A stretch of 64,000 nucleotides of DNA from Dasania phycosphaerae (GTDB lineage: Bacteria > Pseudomonadota > Gammaproteobacteria > Pseudomonadales > Dasaniaceae): positions 124,001 to 188,000 of the forward strand of contig NZ_JAPTGG010000006.1 of assembly GCF_026891035.1 (NCBI RefSeq), read 5' to 3'. Each line of letters begins with the position of its first letter. The stretch's first letter is position 1. Below, piece after piece: positions 37,338 to 44,251 of the stretch. The position numbers and the translations under genes were made by a program. The notes under the pieces are model-generated. The model worked only from the letters and a program-made list of their open reading frames with translations, made no database searches and was not told where the DNA came from.

Positions 37338-37441
37338 GTGAGCAAGGCATCTTCTTGCAAGACACGCCGTGAATACATCCATGTAGGCTAGGCGCTGGCA
37401 TCCATGCCAGCGACTGTCTTGCAAGAAGCCGCCTTACTCAC
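37338..37441. repeat. Structured intergenic repeat between phoU and cinA
   Basis: An outer arm GTGAGCAAGGC (37338-37348) pairs with GCCTTACTCAC (37431-37441, one mismatch). An inner perfect 14-base arm CTTCTTGCAAGACA (37351-37364) pairs with TGTCTTGCAAGAAG (37415-37428). Inside lie two small hairpins, TACAT/ATGTA (37374-37385) and CGCTGGCA/TGCCAGCG (37393-37412). The element lies between convergent genes and has no T-run. Similar repeats with a CATCCATG core are scattered in other marine gammaproteobacteria from memory. Confidence 0.8.
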
Positions 37442-37488
37442 TCAGATCGTTTCGAACTACGAATGATTAAGGCCGGTTATAAATATCT

Positions 37489-38763
37489 TCATTCAACAAT
37501 ATAACGCTTAATAAAAGAAGGCGTCAGGTTTAGCCCAAGCAATTCCCTACGCAACATATCCAAAGCAACTGCTGCCATCATTTTTTGAAAGGCGGTGCGG
37601 GGCTGTGGGTAGCACAGTTTAATCACACTAATAGCATTATGCTTGCCCCAACCTATATACACCGTGCCTACAGGTTTGTCGTCGCTGCCGCCGTCGGGGC
37701 CGGCTATGCCGGAGATGGCGATAGCGTAATCCGCGCCGGTTTTAACCAGGGCGCCTTCGGCCATGGCTCGCACCACCGGCTCGCTGACGGCACCGTGTTG
37801 CTGTAAAAGCTGGGAGTCCACATCTAGTAGTTGCTGCTTACAATGGTTGGAGTAACTGACTACGCCGCCTTCAAAGGCTGCGGAGGAGCCGGGTACCTCG
37901 GTGAGCATGGCGGCTATTAAGCCGCCGGTGCAGGATTCGGCGCAACACAGGGTTTGCTGCTGTTGTTTGAGAGTGGTTAATACCGCCTCGGCTAAGCTGC
38001 AATTATCAGCGCCGATAATACTGTCGCCCACTTCTTGTTGCAGCCATTGATAGCACTGCTGTTGTAGCTTTTGGTGTTCGGCCTGTTGTATGGCTAGTTT
38101 TAATTCCAGTTGCGGCATGCCAGCTCTAAAGCCCAGCTCTACTTCTTTGGGCCAGTGCGGGTAATTTTTATTGACTAGCTCCTGCACAAAAGATTCGCCC
38201 AAACCAAAAGTTTGCAAGCGCAGGGTGGAGGGGGTGAGTTGATTGGGAAAGCGCTGGCTGATTAAATCCAAAACACTTTCGTTCATCATGCGGCGCAGCT
38301 CGCTGGGCACGCCGGGGGTGCAGATAATTAAACAGCCTTGGTAGTCGCAATAAAACCCTACGGCGCTGCCGGTGGGGTTATCAATAAGTTGGCAATGCTC
38401 GGGTAGCAGGGCTTGTTTTTTGGCTGAGTCGCTAAAGCGTATTTTGCGGCGATCATACCAGTCAGTTACATGTTTTAACGCGGCCTCATGGATGACTATA
38501 GCTTGGCCGCTGGCGGTAGCTAGCGCTTGGGCGGTAAGGTCATCTACGGTAGGGCCTAGGCCGCCATTAATAATCAGCACCTCGCTATGGGTGCTGATGT
38601 GGCGTATTTCTTCTACTAATAAATCGAAGTCGTCGCCTATAGTAACTTTGCGATAAACTTCATAGGCCTTGCTGTGTAGTTGCTCGGCTATCATGGCGGA
38701 GTTGGAGTCTACGGTGTGGCCCGACATGATTTCATTGCCGGTGAGTAGTAGTTGTATGCGCAT
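37489..38763 (-). CDS. cinA: CinA-family protein (nicotinamide mononucleotide deamidase type)
   Basis: A 424-residue two-domain CinA. The N-terminal MoCF/COG1058 domain (about 1-170, with GNEIMSGHTVDSNSAMIAE and INGGLGPTVDDLTAQALA) acts on dinucleotides such as ADP-ribose in relatives. The C-terminal PncC domain (about 260-415, with CCAESCTGGLIAAMLTEVPG and AISGIAGPDGG) deamidates NMN in pyridine nucleotide salvage. Both domains look intact and the length is typical. It follows gltA on the same strand but is separated from it by a terminator. Confidence 0.92.
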   Translation of the reverse strand: MRIQLLLTGNEIMSGHTVDSNSAMIAEQLHSKAYEVYRKVTIGDDFDLLVEEIRHISTHSEVLIINGGLGPTVDDLTAQALATASGQAIVIHEAALKHVTDWYDRRKIRFSDSAKKQALLPEHCQLIDNPTGSAVGFYCDYQGCLIICTPGVPSELRRMMNESVLDLISQRFPNQLTPSTLRLQTFGLGESFVQELVNKNYPHWPKEVELGFRAGMPQLELKLAIQQAEHQKLQQQCYQWLQQEVGDSIIGADNCSLAEAVLTTLKQQQQTLCCAESCTGGLIAAMLTEVPGSSAAFEGGVVSYSNHCKQQLLDVDSQLLQQHGAVSEPVVRAMAEGALVKTGADYAIAISGIAGPDGGSDDKPVGTVYIGWGKHNAISVIKLCYPQPRTAFQKMMAAVALDMLRRELLGLNLTPSFIKRYIVE

Positions 38764-38828
38764 GCTGTGTCTTTCTATTAGTTGCTGTGTAGGCTTAATA
38801 CTACTGCAAAGTCGGTAGTAGTGAGATA

Positions 38829-38856
38829 CAAAAAAGGCCGCAAATGCGGCCTTTTT
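38829..38856 (-). terminator. Rho-independent terminator after gltA
   Basis: AAAAAGGCCGC and GCGGCCTTTTT pair around AAAT with A and T runs on both sides; it lies 18 bases past the gltA stop and upstream of cinA. Confidence 0.9.
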
Positions 38857-38873
38857 AAATAGTTAGCTATTGG

Positions 38874-40157
38874 TTAGCGCTGATCCAGCGGTACAAATTT
38901 GCGCTGTGCTGGGCCTGTGTATAGCTGGCGAGGGCGGCCAATTTTAGAGTTGGCGGCAATCATTTCGTTCCAGTGTGCTATCCAGCCTGGGGTGCGGCCT
39001 AAGGCAAAGATTACCGTAAACATGCTAGTGGGTATGCCCATGGCTTTTAAGATGATGCCTGAGTAGAAGTCTACGTTGGGGTAGAGTTTCTTCTCTTTAA
39101 AGTAGGGGTCTTCCAAGGCGATTTCTTCCAAGCGCTTAGCGACAGCCAGTAGTGGGTCGTTAACACCTAGTTCGGCCAATACATCATCGGCGGCACTTTT
39201 CATGACTTTGGCGCGTGGGTCAAAGTTTTTGTAGACGCGATGACCAAAACCCATCAGGCGGAAGGGGTCGTTTTTGTCTTTAGCCTTGGCGACAAACTCG
39301 TCTATGCGCGATACATCACCAATTTCCTCTAGCATATTCAACACGGCTTCGTTGGCGCCGCCGTGTGAAGGGCCCCATAGTGCGGCTATACCCGCCGAGA
39401 TACAGGCGAAAGGGTTGGCGCCGGTAGAGCCAGACAGGCGTACGGTAGAAGTAGAAGCGTTTTGCTCGTGGTCGGCATGAAGGATAAAGATTTTATCCAT
39501 GGCATCGGCCAGTACCGGGCTAACTTTGTAGTCTTCGCAAGGGGTGCTGAACATCATGTGCAGGAAGTTTTCAGCATAGCCCAGGTCGTTGCGCGGGTAG
39601 ATAAAGGGTTGGCCTATGGAGAATTTGTACGCCATGGCTGCAATGGTGGGCATCTTGGCGATCAGGCGTATGGCTGATTTTTGTCTGTGCTTATCGCTGG
39701 TGATGTCTAAAGAGTCGTGATAGAAGGCAGAGAGTGCGCCTACTACACCACACATAATAGCCATGGGGTGGGCGTCGCGTCTAAAGCCTTTAAAGAAGGC
39801 TGATAGTTGATCGTGCACCATGGTGTGGTGGGTGACTAATTCTATAAAGCGTTCTTTTTCTTCTTTAGTGGGTAGTTCGCCGTTCCATAATAACCAGCAA
39901 GTCTCTAAATAGTCTGAATGCTCGGCTAGTTCATCAATGGGATAACCACCGTGCAGTAATATGCCTTGGCCACCGTCTATATAAGTAATTTTTGATTCGC
40001 AGGCTGCGGTGGAAACAAAGCCGGGGTCATAGGTGAACATGCCTTGGCTGGTAAGGGCGCTAACGTCAACAACGTCTGGGCCTAAAGAGCCTGAATAGAT
40101 GGGAAGTTCAATGGGGTCTTTACCGGCTATGGTTAGCGTGGCTTTTTTGTCTGACAT
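38874..40157 (-). CDS. gltA: Citrate synthase (type I, hexameric-like)
   Basis: A 427-residue enzyme condensing oxaloacetate with acetyl-CoA, the entry step of the TCA cycle. Catalytic residues are recognisable: the histidine in WGPSHGGANEAVL, the histidine in MGFGHRVYKNFDPRA, and the aspartate in LYPNVDFYSGIIL. The N-terminal beta-rich extension (DKKATLTIAGKDPIELPIYSG) marks the Gram-negative NADH-sensitive type. AGGAG lies 8 bases before the ATG and a strong promoter 60 bases upstream. It is divergent from sdhCDAB, as in Pseudomonas. Confidence 0.96.
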   Translation of the reverse strand: MSDKKATLTIAGKDPIELPIYSGSLGPDVVDVSALTSQGMFTYDPGFVSTAACESKITYIDGGQGILLHGGYPIDELAEHSDYLETCWLLWNGELPTKEEKERFIELVTHHTMVHDQLSAFFKGFRRDAHPMAIMCGVVGALSAFYHDSLDITSDKHRQKSAIRLIAKMPTIAAMAYKFSIGQPFIYPRNDLGYAENFLHMMFSTPCEDYKVSPVLADAMDKIFILHADHEQNASTSTVRLSGSTGANPFACISAGIAALWGPSHGGANEAVLNMLEEIGDVSRIDEFVAKAKDKNDPFRLMGFGHRVYKNFDPRAKVMKSAADDVLAELGVNDPLLAVAKRLEEIALEDPYFKEKKLYPNVDFYSGIILKAMGIPTSMFTVIFALGRTPGWIAHWNEMIAANSKIGRPRQLYTGPAQRKFVPLDQR

Positions 40158-40217
40158 GCAAAAGCTCCTGAGGTGCAGCTTGTGGCTGCGCAGTTTTTCA
40201 TTCTTAATGAGCTGATA

Positions 40218-40245
40218 ACTATAGAGTTTTGCCTAGTCTTGTCAA
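40218..40245 (-). promoter_or_regulatory. Predicted sigma-70 promoter of gltA
   Basis: On the minus strand TTGACA (40245-40240), a 16-base spacer, then TATAGT (40223-40218); the leader would be about 54 bases. Confidence 0.75.
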
Positions 40246-40481
40246 TTGCATTTTCGGAAGGGGTGTAGAATGGTAGCAACCGTCCCCCATGTCTAGCGGC
40301 CTGCTTTTATATTTGTTTTATTTATAGTCATTATATTTTTTTTGGCCTATGGCCAGTTAATGAATTTCGCCGCTTATTATTTGCACAGTCTGCTCGAGAT
40401 TTGGCCTGCTGGTCTGGCGGTGTCGCATTGCTAATTCATGGGCTATTCTGTAGTGGCCTATGAACTAGCGCGCATAGGTGT

Positions 40482-40510
40482 TTGTGTTTCAAAAAGTATC
40501 AGCCTATAAT
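40482..40510 (+). promoter_or_regulatory. Possible promoter of the sdh operon
   Basis: A perfect -10 TATAAT (40505-40510) follows a weak -35 TTGTGT (40482-40487) at 17 bases. The transcript would begin about 100 bases before sdhC. The rest of the 458-base gltA-sdhC gap shows no other clear signal. Confidence 0.5.
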
Positions 40511-40615
40511 TCCGCGCGAATTCTGAACCTGCTCAAGTGTTTTAATAGTAACAACAAGCAGATAATTAGCTGTTTGGAATGTCTCTTCACTTCCTTTGAA
40601 CCGCCCTTAGGGGCC

Positions 40616-41011
40616 ATGACAAGTGTGATAAAAACCGTGAATGATAAACGACCTGTAAACCTCGATATTGGTAGTATAGACCTACCAATTACCGCCTATG
40701 TATCGATTTTGCACCGCATTTCAGGTGTGATACTCGTTGCTGGAGTCGCTGTACTGCTCTGGATATTGGATGCCTCCTTGAGTAGTGAAGAGAGCTTTAA
40801 TGCTATTAAAGCCGGCGCTGGCTCTTTCTTATGTAAATTAATCGTCTGGGCGGTATTGTCTGCCTTGATTTACCACACTGTGGCAGGCGTGAAACACTTG
40901 ATCATGGATTTGGGTATAGGTGAAAGCTTTGAAGGCGGCGTAGCCGGCTCCAAGATAGTGATCGCTGTATCTGTCGTCTTGATAGCCTTATTGGGGGTGT
41001 GTATATGGTAA
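40616..41011 (+). CDS. sdhC: Succinate dehydrogenase cytochrome b556 subunit
   Basis: A 131-residue membrane anchor of complex II with three helices. The N-terminal RPVNLDIGSIDLPITAYVSI segment includes the quinone-site serine region (SILHRISG), and the haem ligand histidine is in HTVAGVKHLIMDLG. It passes electrons from SdhB to ubiquinone together with SdhD. The ATG at 40616 follows AGGGG; a GTG seven codons later (VNDKRPVNL) is closer to the usual family start. The frame is open further upstream but lacks start signals there. Confidence 0.93.
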   Translation: MTSVIKTVNDKRPVNLDIGSIDLPITAYVSILHRISGVILVAGVAVLLWILDASLSSEESFNAIKAGAGSFLCKLIVWAVLSALIYHTVAGVKHLIMDLGIGESFEGGVAGSKIVIAVSVVLIALLGVCIW

Positions 41012-41367
41012 CTTCCGTTACAAATTTAGGTCGCAGCGGCTTATCTGATTGGTTGATACAGCGTGTTAGTGCTGTGGTGTTATTGGCTTATGTTATTTTT
41101 CTCTCGTATGTGCTGTTGGCCTGTAGCCCAGACTACCAAGAGTGGAAGGCCCTATTCGAAAATACTTGCATGCGCATTTTTAGCGTAGCCGCTTTATTAG
41201 CAATAGCCATGCATGCCTGGATAGGTTTGTGGTCAGTATCGACTGATTATTTAACCGAGCGCACCTTAGGCGGCAAAGCCACCTTATTGCGTCTTTCTTT
41301 CCAAGCTATCAGTGCTGCAGTGTTATTCACTTATGTAGTCTGGGGCATCCAGATTCTGTGGAGCTAA
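41005..41367 (+). CDS. sdhD: Succinate dehydrogenase membrane anchor subunit
   Basis: A 120-residue three-helix anchor that completes the haem and quinone sites with SdhC. The family segment SGLSDWLIQRVSAVVLLAYVIF begins the first helix, and AMHAWIGLWSVSTDYL holds the histidine and tyrosine region near the quinone site. The ATG at 41005 overlaps the sdhC stop by 7 bases with GGGGG about 8 bases upstream, so the two are probably coupled. sdhA starts 6 bases after its stop. Confidence 0.93.
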   Translation: MVTSVTNLGRSGLSDWLIQRVSAVVLLAYVIFLSYVLLACSPDYQEWKALFENTCMRIFSVAALLAIAMHAWIGLWSVSTDYLTERTLGGKATLLRLSFQAISAAVLFTYVVWGIQILWS

Positions 41368-41373
41368 AATTTT

Positions 41374-43146
41374 ATGTCTAAAATCAGAACTATTTCATTC
41401 GACGGCGTTATCGTCGGCGGTGGTGGTGCCGGTATGCGCGCAGCACTGCAACTTTCACAGTCGGGCTATAAAACCGCTGTAATCACTAAAGTATTCCCCA
41501 CTCGTTCACACACGGTTTCTGCACAGGGTGGTATTACTTGTGCGATAGCCTCTGCTGATCCCAATGATGATTGGCGCTGGCATATGTACGATACCGTTAA
41601 AGGCTCCGATTACATCGGTGACCAAGACGCTATCGAATATATGTGTAACGTAGGGCCAGAGGCCATCTACGAACTAGATCACATGGGTTTGCCTTTCTCG
41701 CGTACCGAAGAGGGCCGCATTTACCAGCGTCCTTTCGGTGGTCAGTCTAAGGGCCCAGATAATCCTACTCAGGCTGCGCGTACCTGTGCTGCTGCTGACC
41801 GTACCGGCCACGCTCTGTTACACACCTTGTACCAAGGCAATATGAAAAACGAAACCGTATTCTTAAACGAATGGTACGCCATAGACTTGGTTAAAAACCA
41901 AGATGGCGCGGTGACTGGTGTTATTGCTATCTGCATAGAAACCGGTGAAGTGGTACACGTTAAGTCTAAAGCTACAGTGTTAGCGACTGGCGGTGCCGGT
42001 CGTATTTACGCCTCTACTACCAACGCCCACATCAACACCGGTGACGGTATTGGTATGGCGCTACGCGCTGGTGTGCCGGTACAAGATATAGAAATGTGGC
42101 AATTCCACCCCACCGGTATAGCGGGTGCGGGGGTATTGGTTACTGAAGGTTGTCGCGGTGAAGGTGGCTACTTAATCAATAAAGATGGCGAACGCTTTAT
42201 GGAGCGTTACGCGCCTAACGCTAAAGACTTGGCGGGCCGTGATGTAGTAGCCCGCTCTATGACTTTAGAAATTTTAGAAGGCCGCGGTTGTGGCCCCAAT
42301 GGCGATCATGTGTTCTTGAAGCTTGATCACCTAGGTGAAGAAGTTTTAGAAAGTCGTCTGCCGGGTATTTGTGAGTTGTCTCGTACTTTTGCCCACGCTG
42401 ATCCGGTTAAAGAGCCTGTACCTGTAGTACCAACCTGTCACTACATGATGGGCGGTATCCCCACTAACGTAAATGGCCAGGCATTAACCATTGATGCCAG
42501 CGGCAATGAAAAAATCATTGATGGTTTATACGCCTGTGGTGAAGTGGCTTGTGTATCTGTACACGGTGCCAACCGTTTAGGCGGTAACTCATTACTTGAT
42601 TTGGTGGTGTTTGGTCGCTCTTCAGGCTTGCATATAGAGCAGTCATTGCGTGCCGGTATAGATTTACGTGACGCTAGCGAAAGCGATATCGAAGGTTCTA
42701 TGAGCCGCTTAAACAAAGCTAACGAAAGCAAGGGCGGCGAGAAAGTGGCCGACCTGCGTAAAGAGCTACAAAACGTTATGCAAAACCACTTCGGCGTATT
42801 CCGTCGCGGTGACTTTATGCAAGACGGTATTAAGAAGTTGGCTGAGCTGCGTGAGCGTATTGATAATGCCCACCTTGAAGATAAGAGTAATGCCTTTAAC
42901 ACCGCTCGCATAGAGCGCTTAGAGTTAAACAACTTGTTTGAAGTGGCAGAAGCTACCGCTATTGCCGCTGAAGAGCGCAAGGAAAGCCGCGGCGCCCACG
43001 CCCGTGAAGACTTCCCCGATCGCGATGACGAAAACTGGTTGTGCCACTCTATGTACTTCCCAGAAGAAAAACGTGTTGGTAAGCGTGCTGTAAACTTTAA
43101 GCCGAAAACCGTTGATGCCTTCGAACCAAAAGTTCGTACTTACTAA
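41374..43146 (+). CDS. sdhA: Succinate dehydrogenase flavoprotein subunit
   Basis: A 590-residue flavoprotein oxidising succinate to fumarate. FAD-binding VGGGGAGMRAALQLS, the covalent-FAD histidine in TRSHTVSAQGGI, the substrate-site WQFHPTGIAGAGVLVTEG, the arginine-containing GERFMERYAPNAKDLAGRD, and the late VHGANRLGGNSLLDLVVFG are all present. Length and layout match the E. coli subunit. It is the third gene of sdhCDAB. Confidence 0.97.
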   Translation: MSKIRTISFDGVIVGGGGAGMRAALQLSQSGYKTAVITKVFPTRSHTVSAQGGITCAIASADPNDDWRWHMYDTVKGSDYIGDQDAIEYMCNVGPEAIYELDHMGLPFSRTEEGRIYQRPFGGQSKGPDNPTQAARTCAAADRTGHALLHTLYQGNMKNETVFLNEWYAIDLVKNQDGAVTGVIAICIETGEVVHVKSKATVLATGGAGRIYASTTNAHINTGDGIGMALRAGVPVQDIEMWQFHPTGIAGAGVLVTEGCRGEGGYLINKDGERFMERYAPNAKDLAGRDVVARSMTLEILEGRGCGPNGDHVFLKLDHLGEEVLESRLPGICELSRTFAHADPVKEPVPVVPTCHYMMGGIPTNVNGQALTIDASGNEKIIDGLYACGEVACVSVHGANRLGGNSLLDLVVFGRSSGLHIEQSLRAGIDLRDASESDIEGSMSRLNKANESKGGEKVADLRKELQNVMQNHFGVFRRGDFMQDGIKKLAELRERIDNAHLEDKSNAFNTARIERLELNNLFEVAEATAIAAEERKESRGAHAREDFPDRDDENWLCHSMYFPEEKRVGKRAVNFKPKTVDAFEPKVRTY

Positions 43147-43159
43147 GGGGTTTGCTGAA

Positions 43160-43867
43160 ATGTTGAAAGTGAGTATTTATCGTTATAACCCTGAGACTGA
43201 TCAAGAGCCTTATATGCAGGCTGTTGAAGTGGACACCGGCGGCAAAGACCTGATGGTTTTGGATGTGCTGGAGTTGGTTAAGGCGCAAGATCCTTCTATG
43301 GCTTTCCGCCGCTCATGCCGTGAGGGTGTGTGTGGTTCCGATGGCATGAATATTAATGGTAAAAATGGTTTGGCCTGTATTATGTCTTTATCCGAGGCAT
43401 TAAAAGGCGGTGATACGCTTATCCTGCGTCCCTTACCTGGTTTACCGGTTATTCGTGACCTCGTTGTTGATATGGGCTTGTTCTATAAGCAGTACGAAAA
43501 AATTAAGCCTTTCTTAATTAACGATACCCCAGCGCCAGCGATTGAGCGTTTGCAGTCTCCAGAAGAGCGTGAAAAGTTAGACGGCTTGTACGAGTGTATC
43601 TTGTGTGCATGTTGCTCTACCGCTTGTCCTTCTTTCTGGTGGAACCCAGATCGCTTTATCGGTCCTTCGGGCTTATTACAGTCTTACCGCTTCTTAGTGG
43701 ATAGCCGCGATACGGCTACTGCAGAGCGTTTGGCTGACTTGGACGATCCTTTTAGTGTGTTCCGTTGTCACGGCATCCAAAACTGTGTCAATGTTTGCCC
43801 TAAAGGTTTGAACCCGACCAAAGCGATTGGTCATATTCGTAATATGCTATTGCGCAGCGCTACATAA
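43160..43867 (+). CDS. sdhB: Succinate dehydrogenase iron-sulfur subunit
   Basis: A 235-residue subunit carrying the three clusters of complex II. The 2Fe-2S ligands are in CREGVCGSDGMNINGKNGLA plus its next cysteine, the 4Fe-4S motif is CILCACCSTACP, and the 3Fe-4S ligands include CHGIQNCVNVCPKG. The ATG at 43160 is preferred because AAGGGG lies about 10 bases upstream; a longer frame overlapping sdhA adds 16 residues with no support. The N-terminal ferredoxin-like domain and C-terminal helical domain have normal lengths. Confidence 0.97.
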   Translation: MLKVSIYRYNPETDQEPYMQAVEVDTGGKDLMVLDVLELVKAQDPSMAFRRSCREGVCGSDGMNINGKNGLACIMSLSEALKGGDTLILRPLPGLPVIRDLVVDMGLFYKQYEKIKPFLINDTPAPAIERLQSPEEREKLDGLYECILCACCSTACPSFWWNPDRFIGPSGLLQSYRFLVDSRDTATAERLADLDDPFSVFRCHGIQNCVNVCPKGLNPTKAIGHIRNMLLRSAT

Positions 43868-44251
43868 GTTACGCTGTATTAAGCGGTACAATTTTTAATC
43901 GCGGCTAATGAAAAGCCGCGATTAAATTGAAAGTTTAAATAATAGCTACGAAAATTTTTTTATAACAGCTACACTACCTGCGGGCAAAAAGTCATTGATG
44001 TAACCCATCATTTTTTTGCTTGCCGGTAACTCTATTGCTAACAGTGTTATCTTACTAACAGTGATAGAAAGTAAAGGTGGATGGGTGTCGCCTTTACATT
44101 GTAGTACGTTCAAAAGACGTATTACTTAACTGGGGAATAATGGTATATCTAAACTGAAAAGGGGGCTTCAGTCGTTATATTTCATTATTTCTTTATTTGA
44201 TTGTCATGGTTTACACGACCAGTCCCCGCACTTCAAAAAAGGTGGACAGTA
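43868..44251. other. sdhB-sucA intergenic region
   Basis: This 384-base gap contains a 13-bp perfect stem TTTAATCGCGGCT/AGCCGCGATTAAA (43894-43926) with no T-run after it, and the direct repeat CTAACAGTG at 44038 and 44055. No small gene is evident. A separate sucA promoter is likely but none was clearly recognised. Confidence 0.5.
43894..43926 (+). promoter_or_regulatory. Long perfect hairpin after sdhB
   Basis: 13-bp stem (43894-43906 with 43914-43926) and 7-base loop, 27 bases past the sdhB stop. Without a T tract it is more likely an mRNA-stabilising or processing hairpin than a terminator on the plus strand. Confidence 0.55.

Noticed and set aside
40239..40271. A plus-strand promoter TTGTCA...TAGAAT upstream of sdhC
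   Set aside because: The spacing of 21 bases is too long; the same bases give a much better minus-strand promoter for gltA.
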